8,723 nt of DNA, from the NCBI GenBank assembly GCA_937868025.1, contig CALMLJ010000426.1, forward strand, positions 1 through 8,723, given 5' to 3'. This DNA is from an uncultured Acidimicrobiaceae bacterium. GTDB lineage: Bacteria > Actinomycetota > Acidimicrobiia > Acidimicrobiales > Microtrichaceae. Shown here in pieces: positions 1-5,885 of this stretch (position 1 is the first letter of the stretch; each line of letters begins with the position of its first letter). The position numbers and the translations under genes were made by a program. Below the pieces are notes generated by a model. That model was not told the DNA's origin. It worked only from the letters and a program-made list of their open reading frames with translations, and searched no databases.

Positions 1-48
1 GGCTGATTCACCGAGTCGCCCGGTGCAAGACTGCGCCGAGCCGTCCGT

Positions 49-53
49 AAGGG
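49..53 (+). promoter_or_regulatory. Ribosome binding site of the fused sigma factor
   Basis: AAGGG lies 6 nt before the ATG at 60. This supports that start over internal ATGs. The same bases (TAAGGG, 48-53) could also be read as a weak -10 element, so a leaderless start is not excluded. Confidence 0.5.
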
Positions 54-59
54 TGCGAC

Positions 60-1631
60 ATGGAGCTGCCGATCACCGACAACACGGGCTCGAACGACCC
101 GTACCCGACCGACGCCGAGCTGGTCGCCGCCACACTCGGCGGCGATCGGCAGGCGTTGGGTCACATCTACGACCGCTACAGCGACCGGATCTACACCATG
201 TGTGTGCACATGCTGGGCGATCGTGATGAGGCGGCGGACGTGTGCAGCGAGGTGTTCGTGGTGGCGTTCGGCCGGCTCGACCAGCTGCGGGATCCGGCCC
301 GGCTGCGGCCGTGGATGTACGCGATCTGCCGGCACGAGGTGTTCCGGCGGACCAAGCGCCGGGGTCGGGTCCGGCTGGTGGACGAGGTGAGTGAGATGGA
401 TCGAGCAGCGGAGTACCACGACCTCGACGCCGTCGATGCCGAAGCGAACCAGGCAGGGTTGGCGCTCGTCGTCCGCGAGGCCGCCGCCGGCCTCGACGAC
501 CGCGATCGCCTGGTGCTCGAGCTCCAGCTGCAGGGCGTCGAGGGCGACGACCTCGCCGCCGCCCTCGGCACGTCGACGTCGACCTCCTACCAGCACGTCC
601 ACCGGATGCGCGAGCGACTGGAGCGCTCGATCGGGGCGCTGCTCGTCGCCCGGCAGGGGAGGTCCGATTGCGACGAGCTCGACCGACTGCTGTCGTCGTG
701 GGACGGGCGCTTCAGTGTCCTGTGGCGCAAGCGGGTCGCCCGGCACGTTGATGGCTGCGACGTCTGCGAACACCGCCGTGCCGGAGTGCCCGCGGCGCTG
801 TTCGGTACCGCTGGGGCGAGCCCGCTTCTCGTCACGCCGACTTCGGTCCGCGATCGGGTGCTCTCCACGGCGGTCGTCGGCGGGGGCCCGGGTGGGTTGG
901 GCCGACACCGTTGGCGAGGCGACGGCTTCCCGCCGCATCCGGATGGCGCCCGGCGGCCGGGTGGATTCGCGGTCGCGGCGGTGCTCGTGCTGGTGCTGGT
1001 GATCGCCGGACTCTGGGCGTTGCCGGCCGATGACGCCACGACGGTTGCGACCTCGGACCGGCGTGGCGGTTCGACGACCAGCGTCACGTCGACCACGGCC
1101 ACACCGCGGGTCACCACCTCGGCACCGCTTCCGTCGTCGACCGTCCCGCTCGTCGTCGACACCGCGGCGCCGACGACGGTGCTGCGCCCGACATCCACGC
1201 GGGTCGTCGCGCCGCCCACGACCGTGCCCGTGGCGTCGACGTCCACGACGTCGGTTCCGACGACCACCACGTCCGCTCCTGCGGCGACGACCACCACGAC
1301 GGCGGCGCCCCCGACGTTGCGGCTGAGCGGCCCATCGGCCCTGTCCGCACGCGCCGCTAACGGCGGCGCCTGTGGCAACCCGGCGTTCGCCGCCACGATC
1401 ACCTCGGGCGGTCTCCCGACGTCGGTCACGCTGCGATGGACCGCCGGCACGACCTCCGGCACGGTTGCGATGGTGCGCAACCGCACCCGCAACGGATGGA
1501 ACGGCACCATCGACCTCCCCTACGGCTCGACGGGAGCGGTCACGATCGTCGCCGAGGCCACCTCGGGCGGGGCAACCGGCCGCAGCAACACGCTGACCGC
1601 CACCGTGAACCCCTGCCCCGTCATCGAGTGA
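60..1631 (+). CDS. ECF sigma factor fused to zinc-binding anti-sigma motif, membrane helix and extracellular beta-rich domain
   Basis: This 523-residue protein is about three times the length of a normal ECF sigma factor. Residues ~33-105 read as sigma region 2 (core around DEAADVCSEVFVVAF) and residues ~136-192 as region 4, ending in the divergent helix STSTSYQHVHRMRERL. Next come C204, H229, C233 and C236, spaced C-x24-H-x3-C-x2-C as in zf-HC2/ZAS anti-sigma domains. Residues ~303-320 form one hydrophobic helix, ~326-418 are a Thr/Ser/Pro/Val-rich linker, and ~419-519 look like a beta-sandwich (Ig-like) domain with C437 and C519 as a possible disulfide. The inferred topology is sigma and anti-sigma parts in the cytoplasm and the C-terminus outside. 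The ATG at 60 is preceded by AAGGG with a 6-nt spacer. Multi-domain ECFs of this general design (zinc finger plus membrane helices) are known in Actinobacteria. The sigma and ZAS calls are firm; the outer fold is inferred from composition. Confidence 0.85.
   Translation: MELPITDNTGSNDPYPTDAELVAATLGGDRQALGHIYDRYSDRIYTMCVHMLGDRDEAADVCSEVFVVAFGRLDQLRDPARLRPWMYAICRHEVFRRTKRRGRVRLVDEVSEMDRAAEYHDLDAVDAEANQAGLALVVREAAAGLDDRDRLVLELQLQGVEGDDLAAALGTSTSTSYQHVHRMRERLERSIGALLVARQGRSDCDELDRLLSSWDGRFSVLWRKRVARHVDGCDVCEHRRAGVPAALFGTAGASPLLVTPTSVRDRVLSTAVVGGGPGGLGRHRWRGDGFPPHPDGARRPGGFAVAAVLVLVLVIAGLWALPADDATTVATSDRRGGSTTSVTSTTATPRVTTSAPLPSSTVPLVVDTAAPTTVLRPTSTRVVAPPTTVPVASTSTTSVPTTTTSAPAATTTTTAAPPTLRLSGPSALSARAANGGACGNPAFAATITSGGLPTSVTLRWTAGTTSGTVAMVRNRTRNGWNGTIDLPYGSTGAVTIVAEATSGGATGRSNTLTATVNPCPVIE
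1035..1313 (+). repeat. Low-complexity Thr/Ser/Pro/Val linker coding region
   Basis: The stretch is built from ACG, ACC, TCG, GTC, CCG and GCG codons. It encodes runs such as TTTTSAPAATTTTTAAP in residues ~326-418 of the fused sigma factor. It directly follows the membrane helix, so it is probably an extended, possibly glycosylated spacer crossing the cell wall. Codon-level degeneracy suggests selection on amino-acid composition rather than a recent DNA tandem duplication. Such tracts are prone to length change. Confidence 0.55.
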
Positions 1632-1642
1632 CGGGCGCCGGT

Positions 1643-1648
1643 TAGCGT
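1643..1648 (+). promoter_or_regulatory. Putative -10 element for the tetR gene (leaderless)
   Basis: TAGCGT fits TANNNT and ends 7 nt before the ATG at 1656. The intervening bases contain no Shine-Dalgarno sequence. This spacing would place the transcription start at or next to the A of the start codon. No good -35 is visible 17-18 bp upstream (GTCATC at best). Confidence 0.4.
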
Positions 1649-1655
1649 CGTCGCC

Positions 1656-2267
1656 ATGCCGCCGCGTCCCCGTACCCGACTCGACCCCGACCTGCGTCGC
1701 GGCCAGATCCTCGGTGCGGCCGCGGACATCTTCCGCGAACAGGAGTTCTCGGCGGTGTCGCTCGACGCGGTGGCTGCTGCGGCCGGTGTGACGAGGGGTC
1801 TGCTCCACCATTACTTCGGGTCCAAACGCGGGCTGTACCTCGCCGTGGTCGAGCAGGCGGTCCGCGTTCCCGAATCGGCGCGGATCGTCCCCGACGACAC
1901 GAGCGGTGACCTCGACGAGGTGCTCGGAGTGTGCGTCGAGAGCTGGATGCGGATGATCGAGGCGGCCGGCGGCCTCTGGTCGGGTTCGGCCCCGGCGGGC
2001 GGTTTCGCGGTGTCCGACGTCGACGAGGTGATCACCCGGGCGCGGGACGATCTCGTCGAGCGGATGGTCGACGAGTTGCCGTTCCCCGCCTCCCTCGATC
2101 CCGATCTGCTGCGCGGAGCGCTCCGCTCGTACGCCGCGCTGGCGCGTGTCGCGTCGCAGGAGTGGCTCGTGGCGGGCACGCTGACACGGGCGCAGACGGC
2201 GGCGATGCTGCACGCCTCGCTGCTGGCCATCGTGGAGACGGTCGTTCCGAGGATGATGGAGGCCTGA
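1656..2267 (+). CDS. TetR/AcrR-family transcriptional regulator
   Basis: At 203 residues this is the usual TetR-family size. Residues ~13-60 form the N-terminal DNA-binding domain: a first helix (RRGQILGAAADIFREQ), then the helix-turn-helix FSAVSLDAVAAAAGVTRGLL followed by the signature HHYFGSKRGLYLAVV. Residues ~70-203 are helical and variable and would bind the ligand and dimerise; I cannot infer the ligand. The gene starts 25 bp after the fused sigma factor and ends 42 bp before the acyl-CoA dehydrogenase start. A perfect inverted repeat lies in that downstream gap. The likely role is repression of the adjacent acyl-CoA/alcohol oxidation genes, with an acyl-CoA or related intermediate as a plausible inducer. 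The family call is secure; target and ligand are inferred from position. Confidence 0.9.
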   Translation: MPPRPRTRLDPDLRRGQILGAAADIFREQEFSAVSLDAVAAAAGVTRGLLHHYFGSKRGLYLAVVEQAVRVPESARIVPDDTSGDLDEVLGVCVESWMRMIEAAGGLWSGSAPAGGFAVSDVDEVITRARDDLVERMVDELPFPASLDPDLLRGALRSYAALARVASQEWLVAGTLTRAQTAAMLHASLLAIVETVVPRMMEA

Positions 2268-2269
2268 GC

Positions 2270-2294
2270 CACTATTGGCACTTCGCCAATAGTG
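2270..2294 (+). promoter_or_regulatory. Perfect inverted repeat, probable TetR-type operator
   Basis: Arms CACTATTGGC (2270-2279) and GCCAATAGTG (2285-2294) are exact reverse complements around the 5-nt centre ACTTC. The repeat starts 3 bp after the tetR stop codon and ends 15 bp before the likely ATG of the acyl-CoA dehydrogenase. It is AT-richer than its surroundings and overlaps a candidate promoter. The size and placement suit a TetR dimer site. The alternative is a transcription-terminating hairpin for tetR, but no T-tract follows. Confidence 0.65.
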
Positions 2295-2303
2295 TGCTGG
2301 AAT
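2275..2303 (+). promoter_or_regulatory. Putative promoter of the acyl-CoA dehydrogenase gene
   Basis: TTGGCA (2275-2280, -35) is separated by 17 bp from TGGAAT (2298-2303, -10). The -10 ends 6 nt before the ATG at 2310, which would give a leaderless or nearly leaderless mRNA. The -35 lies inside the left arm of the inverted repeat, and the right arm fills the spacer, so a bound repressor would block RNA polymerase. Confidence 0.45.
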
Positions 2304-2309
2304 GTGACG

Positions 2310-3587
2310 ATGGTCACCATCGCCTCGTCCCCGCTGAGCGACGAACACCACGAGACCTCCGCCGTCGCGTCCACACCGTCGCTCGAACAGTTCCTCGTGG
2401 AGGCGCGGGCGTTCCTCGACGCGAACGCGACGCCCAAGCCGGCGGTCGCCGCCGAGTTCGTGTGGGGCGAAGGCGACGACTTCGTCGGCATCGTCGAGGA
2501 GGGCGACCCCGAGACCGAGGTCGAACAGCTGGCAGCGGCCCGCGAGTGGGCGGCCAAGCGTTTCGATGCCGGGTTCGGCTGGATCGACGGGCCCATCGAG
2601 CTCGGCGGTCGCGGGCTGGGAGCGGACCACGTCCGGGCCTACCGGTCGCTCGAGTCCGCCTACGAGCTTCCCGACCAGTCCATCTTCACGATCGGTCTCG
2701 GCATGGTGGCCCCGACGATCGCGGCACACGCCACCCCCGAGGTGGCGGCGCAGTACCTCGAGCCGCTGCAGCGTGGCGACCTGATCGCCTGCCAGCTGTT
2801 CAGTGAACCCGGCGCGGGCTCCGACCTCGCCGCGGTCGCCACCCGTGCCGAACGCGACGGCGACGACTGGATCGTCAACGGGCAGAAGGTCTGGACGTCG
2901 AACGCTCATCACGCCGGGCTCGGGGAGATCATCTGCCGGACCGATCCCGACGCTCCCAAGCACGCCGGCATGACCGCGTTCCTCGTCGACATGGCGGCGC
3001 CCGGCGTCGAGGTGCGACCGCTTCGCCAGATGACCGGTGGCGCCGGGTTCAACGAGGTGTTCTTCAGCGACGTCCGCATACCGGACACCCATCGCCTCGG
3101 CGAGGTCGGCCAGGGCTGGGGCGTCGCCATGACGACGCTGATGAACGAACGGGCGTCGATCGGCAGCGGCATGGGCCTCGGCCGTGGGCCCGGGCCGTTC
3201 GAGCGGATCATCGCCCTCACCCGGGAGATGGGCAGGCAGGACGACCCCGTGATCCGCGACCGGTTGGCGCAGCTGTACATCCAACACAAGGTGATCGGGT
3301 ACACCGGCAAACGGGCGCTCGCAGCGGTGCAGGCCGGCAAGCTGCCCGGGCCCGAGATGTCGATCCTCAAGCTGGCGGGCACGCTCCAACTGCTCGACAC
3401 CGCCGAGTTCGCGGCGCAGGTGCTCGGCCCGAAGCTGTGCGCGGACACCGGGGAGTGGGGCACGTTCGCGTGGACGAAGCTGGTGTGCGGTGCACCCGGC
3501 GGGCGCCTCGGCGGCGGGACCGACGAGATCCTCCGAAACATCATCGGCGAGCGGGTGCTGGGCCTGCCCCGCGAGCCGAAGGGTTGA
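2310..3587 (+). CDS. Acyl-CoA dehydrogenase (FadE-like flavoprotein)
   Basis: Predicted FAD-dependent alpha,beta-dehydrogenation of an acyl-CoA thioester in the cytoplasm. The ATG at 2310 gives 425 residues. In-frame GTGs at 2292 and 2304 are less likely: 2292 lies inside the inverted repeat, and the promoter spacing favours 2310. The N-terminal helical domain covers ~20-155. The beta-domain holds the flavin/substrate motif CQLFSEPGAGSDLAA (161-175) and WIVNGQKVWTSNAHHA (187-202). The C-terminal helical domain ends in RLGGGTDEILRNIIGERVLGLP (399-420 region). The residue equivalent to MCAD Glu376 appears to be Gly in the GGGT stretch. Instead Glu280 in LMNERASIG sits at the alternative helix-G position used by isovaleryl- and long-chain acyl-CoA dehydrogenases. 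Chain specificity cannot be read; branched, long or steroid side-chain acyl-CoAs are possible. Confidence 0.9.
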   Translation: MVTIASSPLSDEHHETSAVASTPSLEQFLVEARAFLDANATPKPAVAAEFVWGEGDDFVGIVEEGDPETEVEQLAAAREWAAKRFDAGFGWIDGPIELGGRGLGADHVRAYRSLESAYELPDQSIFTIGLGMVAPTIAAHATPEVAAQYLEPLQRGDLIACQLFSEPGAGSDLAAVATRAERDGDDWIVNGQKVWTSNAHHAGLGEIICRTDPDAPKHAGMTAFLVDMAAPGVEVRPLRQMTGGAGFNEVFFSDVRIPDTHRLGEVGQGWGVAMTTLMNERASIGSGMGLGRGPGPFERIIALTREMGRQDDPVIRDRLAQLYIQHKVIGYTGKRALAAVQAGKLPGPEMSILKLAGTLQLLDTAEFAAQVLGPKLCADTGEWGTFAWTKLVCGAPGGRLGGGTDEILRNIIGERVLGLPREPKG

Positions 3588-3608
3588 CGCCGGGGACGTC
3601 GGCCCAAA

Positions 3609-3622
3609 TGAAACGCGTTCTA
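3609..3622 (+). promoter_or_regulatory. KstR-like operator upstream of the alcohol dehydrogenase
   Basis: The 14 bases TGAAACGCGTTCTA match TnnAACnnGTTnnA, the consensus published for KstR, the TetR-type repressor of cholesterol catabolism in mycobacteria and relatives. The core AACGCGTT is a perfect palindrome. The site lies about 9 bp upstream of a -10-like TACCAT, where -35 would be expected, and 24-37 bp before the ATG. No KstR-like gene is identified in the window: the nearby TetR protein has a different candidate operator. Confidence 0.5.
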
Positions 3623-3631
3623 GTTCCCGGC

Positions 3632-3637
3632 TACCAT
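3632..3637 (+). promoter_or_regulatory. Putative -10 element for the alcohol dehydrogenase gene (leaderless)
   Basis: TACCAT fits TANNNT and ends 8 nt before the ATG at 3646. No Shine-Dalgarno sequence lies between, since the spacer is pyrimidine-rich. The weak -35 candidate ATGAAA (3608-3613) overlaps the KstR-like site. This implies a promoter internal to the tetR-fadE-adh-cyclase block. Confidence 0.4.
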
Positions 3638-3645
3638 CGCTCCCC

Positions 3646-4731
3646 ATGAGAGCAATCGTGTGGGACGGCAAGCAGGCATCGGTCGAGTCGGGAATCGAGG
3701 CTCGCGACCTGCGTGCCGGTGAGGTCCGGGTGCGCATCGAGGCCGCCGGCCTCTGCCACAGCGACGTGTCGGTGCTGAACGGCACGATCATGTTCCCGCC
3801 CCCCGTTGTGCTCGGCCACGAGGGCGCGGGTGAGGTCATCCAGATCGCTCCCGACGTCACCAACGTCGCCGTCGGTGACCACGTGGTGTTGTCGACGCTC
3901 GGCAACTGCGGGCAGTGCGCCCAGTGCGACCGTGGCAAGCCCACGTTCTGCCGGCAGTCGCTCGGCAAGCTCTCCCGGCCCTTCACCAGCGGCGAGGGTG
4001 AGGAGCAGAAGAAGCTGTTCCAGTTCGCCAACCTCGGGGTGTTCGCCGAGGAGACCGTCGTGAAGGCGACCCAGGCCGTGCGCATCCCCAAGGAGGTGCC
4101 CCTCACGTCGGCGTCGCTCATCGGGTGTGGTGTGCTCACCGGCGTCGGCGCGGTGTTCAACCGGGCCAAGGTGCAGCAGGGTGAATCGGTCGTGGTCATC
4201 GGGGTCGGTGGGATCGGCCTCAACGCCATCCAGGGCGCAGCGCTCAGCGGCGGCCTCCCGGTCATCGCCGTCGACACCAACCCCGGCAAGGAGGCGTTCG
4301 CCCGCCAGTTCGGCGCCACGCACTTCATCTGCCCCGATGGTCCCGACTTCGATCTGGTCGCCGCCGTCAAGGAGATCTGCCCCAACGGTGTCGACTACGT
4401 CTTCGAGTGCGTCGGCTCCACGGCCCTCATCAAGACGTCGACCGACCTGTTGGACTGGGGCGGCACCCTCGTCATGCTCGGTGTGCCCAAGATGGGCAGC
4501 GAGGCCAGCTTCGTGGTCAACACGATGTACAACGACAAGACGATCATGGGGTGCCGCTACGGCTCGGCGCGGCCGCAGTACGACATCCCGCTGATGGTCC
4601 GCCTCTACCAGGCCGGTCGTCTCAAGCTCGACGAGTTGGTGTCGCAGACGTACGCCCTCGAGGACTTCAACCTCGCGCTCGACGAACTGCACGAGGGCAA
4701 GCTGGCCCGCGGCGTGCTCACGTTCGCCTGA
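3646..4731 (+). CDS. Zinc-dependent medium-chain alcohol dehydrogenase
   Basis: Predicted NAD(+)-dependent oxidation of an alcohol to an aldehyde or ketone. The ATG at 3646 gives 361 residues, typical for MDR alcohol dehydrogenases. The upstream in-frame start at 3490 would overlap fadE and add a non-family tail. Catalytic zinc ligands are C37 (GLCHSD), H58 with E59 (LGHEGAG) and C161 (LIGCGVLTG). Structural zinc ligands are C88, C91, C94 and C102, spaced C-x2-C-x2-C-x7-C. The Rossmann dinucleotide motif is GVGGIG (186-191), and D210 at the end of beta-2 favours NAD over NADP. All key residues are intact. The ~20 extra residues after the structural zinc site (SLGKLSRPFTSGEGEEQKK region) resemble class I/III-type enzymes. 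It sits 58 bp after fadE and 18 bp before the cyclase gene, and has its own predicted promoter. The substrate is unknown. Confidence 0.92.
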   Translation: MRAIVWDGKQASVESGIEARDLRAGEVRVRIEAAGLCHSDVSVLNGTIMFPPPVVLGHEGAGEVIQIAPDVTNVAVGDHVVLSTLGNCGQCAQCDRGKPTFCRQSLGKLSRPFTSGEGEEQKKLFQFANLGVFAEETVVKATQAVRIPKEVPLTSASLIGCGVLTGVGAVFNRAKVQQGESVVVIGVGGIGLNAIQGAALSGGLPVIAVDTNPGKEAFARQFGATHFICPDGPDFDLVAAVKEICPNGVDYVFECVGSTALIKTSTDLLDWGGTLVMLGVPKMGSEASFVVNTMYNDKTIMGCRYGSARPQYDIPLMVRLYQAGRLKLDELVSQTYALEDFNLALDELHEGKLARGVLTFA

Positions 4732-4749
4732 GCCGGCGGACATCGACGC

Positions 4750-5697
4750 ATGGCACTTTCCGACGAGGTCCGTGACCTGGGCAAGAAGCTCTCGAACTGG
4801 GGCCGATGGGGCGATGACGACCAGCTCGGCTGCGGCAACTTCCTCACCCCCGAGGCGGCGCGGCGCGGCGCCGCGTGCGTGCGGACGGGCAAGCGCTTCT
4901 CGCTCGCCCTCGATCTCAAGCACGACGGGGTGCAGACCGGGCAACCGAAGGGCCGGTTCAACCCGATCCTCACGTTCACCTCGCTGAACGAGCGCGACAA
5001 GATGGCGCCCGGTATCTGGGAGGGCACCGACGACCTCGTCACGATGTCGACGTGCGCGGCGACCCACATCGACGCCCTCAGCCACATCAGCTACGACGGC
5101 CTCCTCTACGGCGGACGTTCGCAGAAGACGATCGGCGCCAACAACGGCGCGACGTGGTGTGGGGCCGAACAGCTCCCCGACATCGTGACCCGCGGCATCC
5201 TGCTCGACGTCGCCCGGGCGCTCGGGGTCGATCGGGTCGACCCGGGTCACGCCGTGACCGCCGCCGACCTCGACGCGGCCCTCGCCGCCACCGGCCTCAC
5301 CGTCGAGTCGGGCGACGTCATCTGCATCCGCACCGGCGACATCGGCTGGTACCACGACGGTGATCGTCGTCGCTACGCGGTGGGGGTCGACTGGAAGACG
5401 GTCGGTCTCGGATTCAGCTGCGTCGAGTGGTTTGCCGAGCGTGAGGTCGCCGGCGCCTTCGTCGACACGTACACGTACGAGGTCATGCCCCCCGAGTCGG
5501 GCAACTGGGACGACCTGTTGGCCGTGCACATGGTGCAGCTCCGCGACATGGGTCTGCTGCAGGGTCAGAACTGGGACTTCGAGGCGCTGGCCGTCGACTG
5601 CGCCGAGGACGGCGTGTCCGAGTTCCTCCTGGTCGCCGCACCGGAGCCGATCGTCGGCGCCACGTCGGCCCCCGTCGTACCCATCGCCACCAAGTAG
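4750..5697 (+). CDS. Cyclase-family metal-dependent hydrolase (PF04199-like)
   Basis: This 315-residue protein is related to kynurenine formamidase, isatin hydrolase and polyketide 'cyclase' proteins, which use a divalent metal to open or close amide, lactam or lactone rings. The family signature HxGTHxDxxxH appears as CAATHIDALSH, with H106, D108 and H112 retained and Cys102 in place of the first His. Later conserved pieces include GDVICIRTGDIGWY (188-201) and a C-terminal NWDDLLAVHMVQLRDMGL segment. The N-terminal ~100 residues, with WGRWGDDDQLGCGNFL (17-32), are typical of the longer cyclase subfamily rather than the short ~210-residue formamidases. The ATG at 4750 follows GGCGGA (4735-4740) with a 9-nt spacer, and lies 18 bp after adh, so the two are probably co-transcribed. 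Substrate unknown; a ring-opening step in the same catabolic route is plausible. Confidence 0.82.
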   Translation: MALSDEVRDLGKKLSNWGRWGDDDQLGCGNFLTPEAARRGAACVRTGKRFSLALDLKHDGVQTGQPKGRFNPILTFTSLNERDKMAPGIWEGTDDLVTMSTCAATHIDALSHISYDGLLYGGRSQKTIGANNGATWCGAEQLPDIVTRGILLDVARALGVDRVDPGHAVTAADLDAALAATGLTVESGDVICIRTGDIGWYHDGDRRRYAVGVDWKTVGLGFSCVEWFAEREVAGAFVDTYTYEVMPPESGNWDDLLAVHMVQLRDMGLLQGQNWDFEALAVDCAEDGVSEFLLVAAPEPIVGATSAPVVPIATK

Positions 5698-5885
5698 CCC
5701 ACTCGACAACAGCGACAACGGTCGGAGTCGAGGCCATGAGCCGGTGAGCCCATGAGGTGATGTCGACACTGATGATCACAACCTCGTCGAGAAAACCTTC
5801 GGATTCTTGTGACGCGAGCTCGGCTGAGTCGTTTCCACTTGGCAGAGTCGGCGATCAACGCCGACCGACCCCAGGGAGAACCCAC
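5698..5885 (+). other. Intergenic region between the cyclase and small membrane protein genes
   Basis: These 188 bases hold no supported gene. The small-protein reading frame stays open back to a GTG at 5757, but the upstream part lacks hydrophobic or family character and a good ribosome binding site, so I treat it as leader. I see no terminator with a strong stem, only a 6-bp CTCGAC/GTCGAG pair with a 19-nt loop (5702-5732), and no convincing -35/-10 pair. The promoter for the next gene is presumably here but unrecognised. Confidence 0.4.
5873..5878 (+). promoter_or_regulatory. Ribosome binding site that sets the GTG start at 5886
   Basis: AGGGAG is a strong Shine-Dalgarno match located 7 nt before GTG 5886. 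It is the main reason for choosing 5886 over the in-frame GTG at 5757 or ATG at 5760, neither of which has such a site. Confidence 0.65.

Noticed and set aside
1035..1313. Possible tandem-repeat array or CRISPR-like repeat in the ACG/ACC-rich stretch
   Set aside because: There is no constant repeat unit or spacer pattern. The sequence is explained by a Thr/Ser/Pro/Val-rich protein linker.
587..1510. A 307-codon minus-strand frame antisense to the fused sigma factor
   Set aside because: Its Val/Asp/Thr-rich sequence mirrors the Thr/Ser/Pro/Val linker on the other strand and shows no domain. It is a shadow frame.
2292..2309. Earlier GTG starts (2292 and 2304) for the acyl-CoA dehydrogenase
   Set aside because: GTG 2292 lies within the right arm of the inverted repeat, and both would put the start inside or upstream of the predicted -10. 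ATG 2310 fits the promoter spacing and a normal N-terminus.
3589..3603. Short hairpin GCCG / CGGC between the acyl-CoA dehydrogenase and alcohol dehydrogenase genes
   Set aside because: A 4-bp stem without a T-tract is not a credible terminator.
3490..3645. Upstream extension of the alcohol dehydrogenase frame
   Set aside because: It overlaps the end of the acyl-CoA dehydrogenase in another frame and adds 52 residues not seen in the family. MRAIVWDG at 3646 is a typical family N-terminus.
5702..5732. Possible terminator hairpin after the cyclase gene (CTCGAC / GTCGAG)
   Set aside because: It has only a 6-bp stem with a 19-nt loop and no T-tract, so it is too weak to call.
3631..5769. A 712-codon open frame on the minus strand across the alcohol dehydrogenase and cyclase genes
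   Set aside because: It lies antisense to two clearly functional enzymes with intact motifs. Its translation is rich in Asp, Val, Arg, Glu and Gly with no recognisable domain, as expected for a complementary frame of high-GC coding DNA. It is a striking length but best explained by codon bias.
5757..5885. N-terminal extension of the small membrane protein to GTG 5757 or ATG 5760
   Set aside because: It would add 42-43 polar residues before the GTG at 5886, which has the strong AGGGAG site. Nothing in the extension looks like coding sequence.
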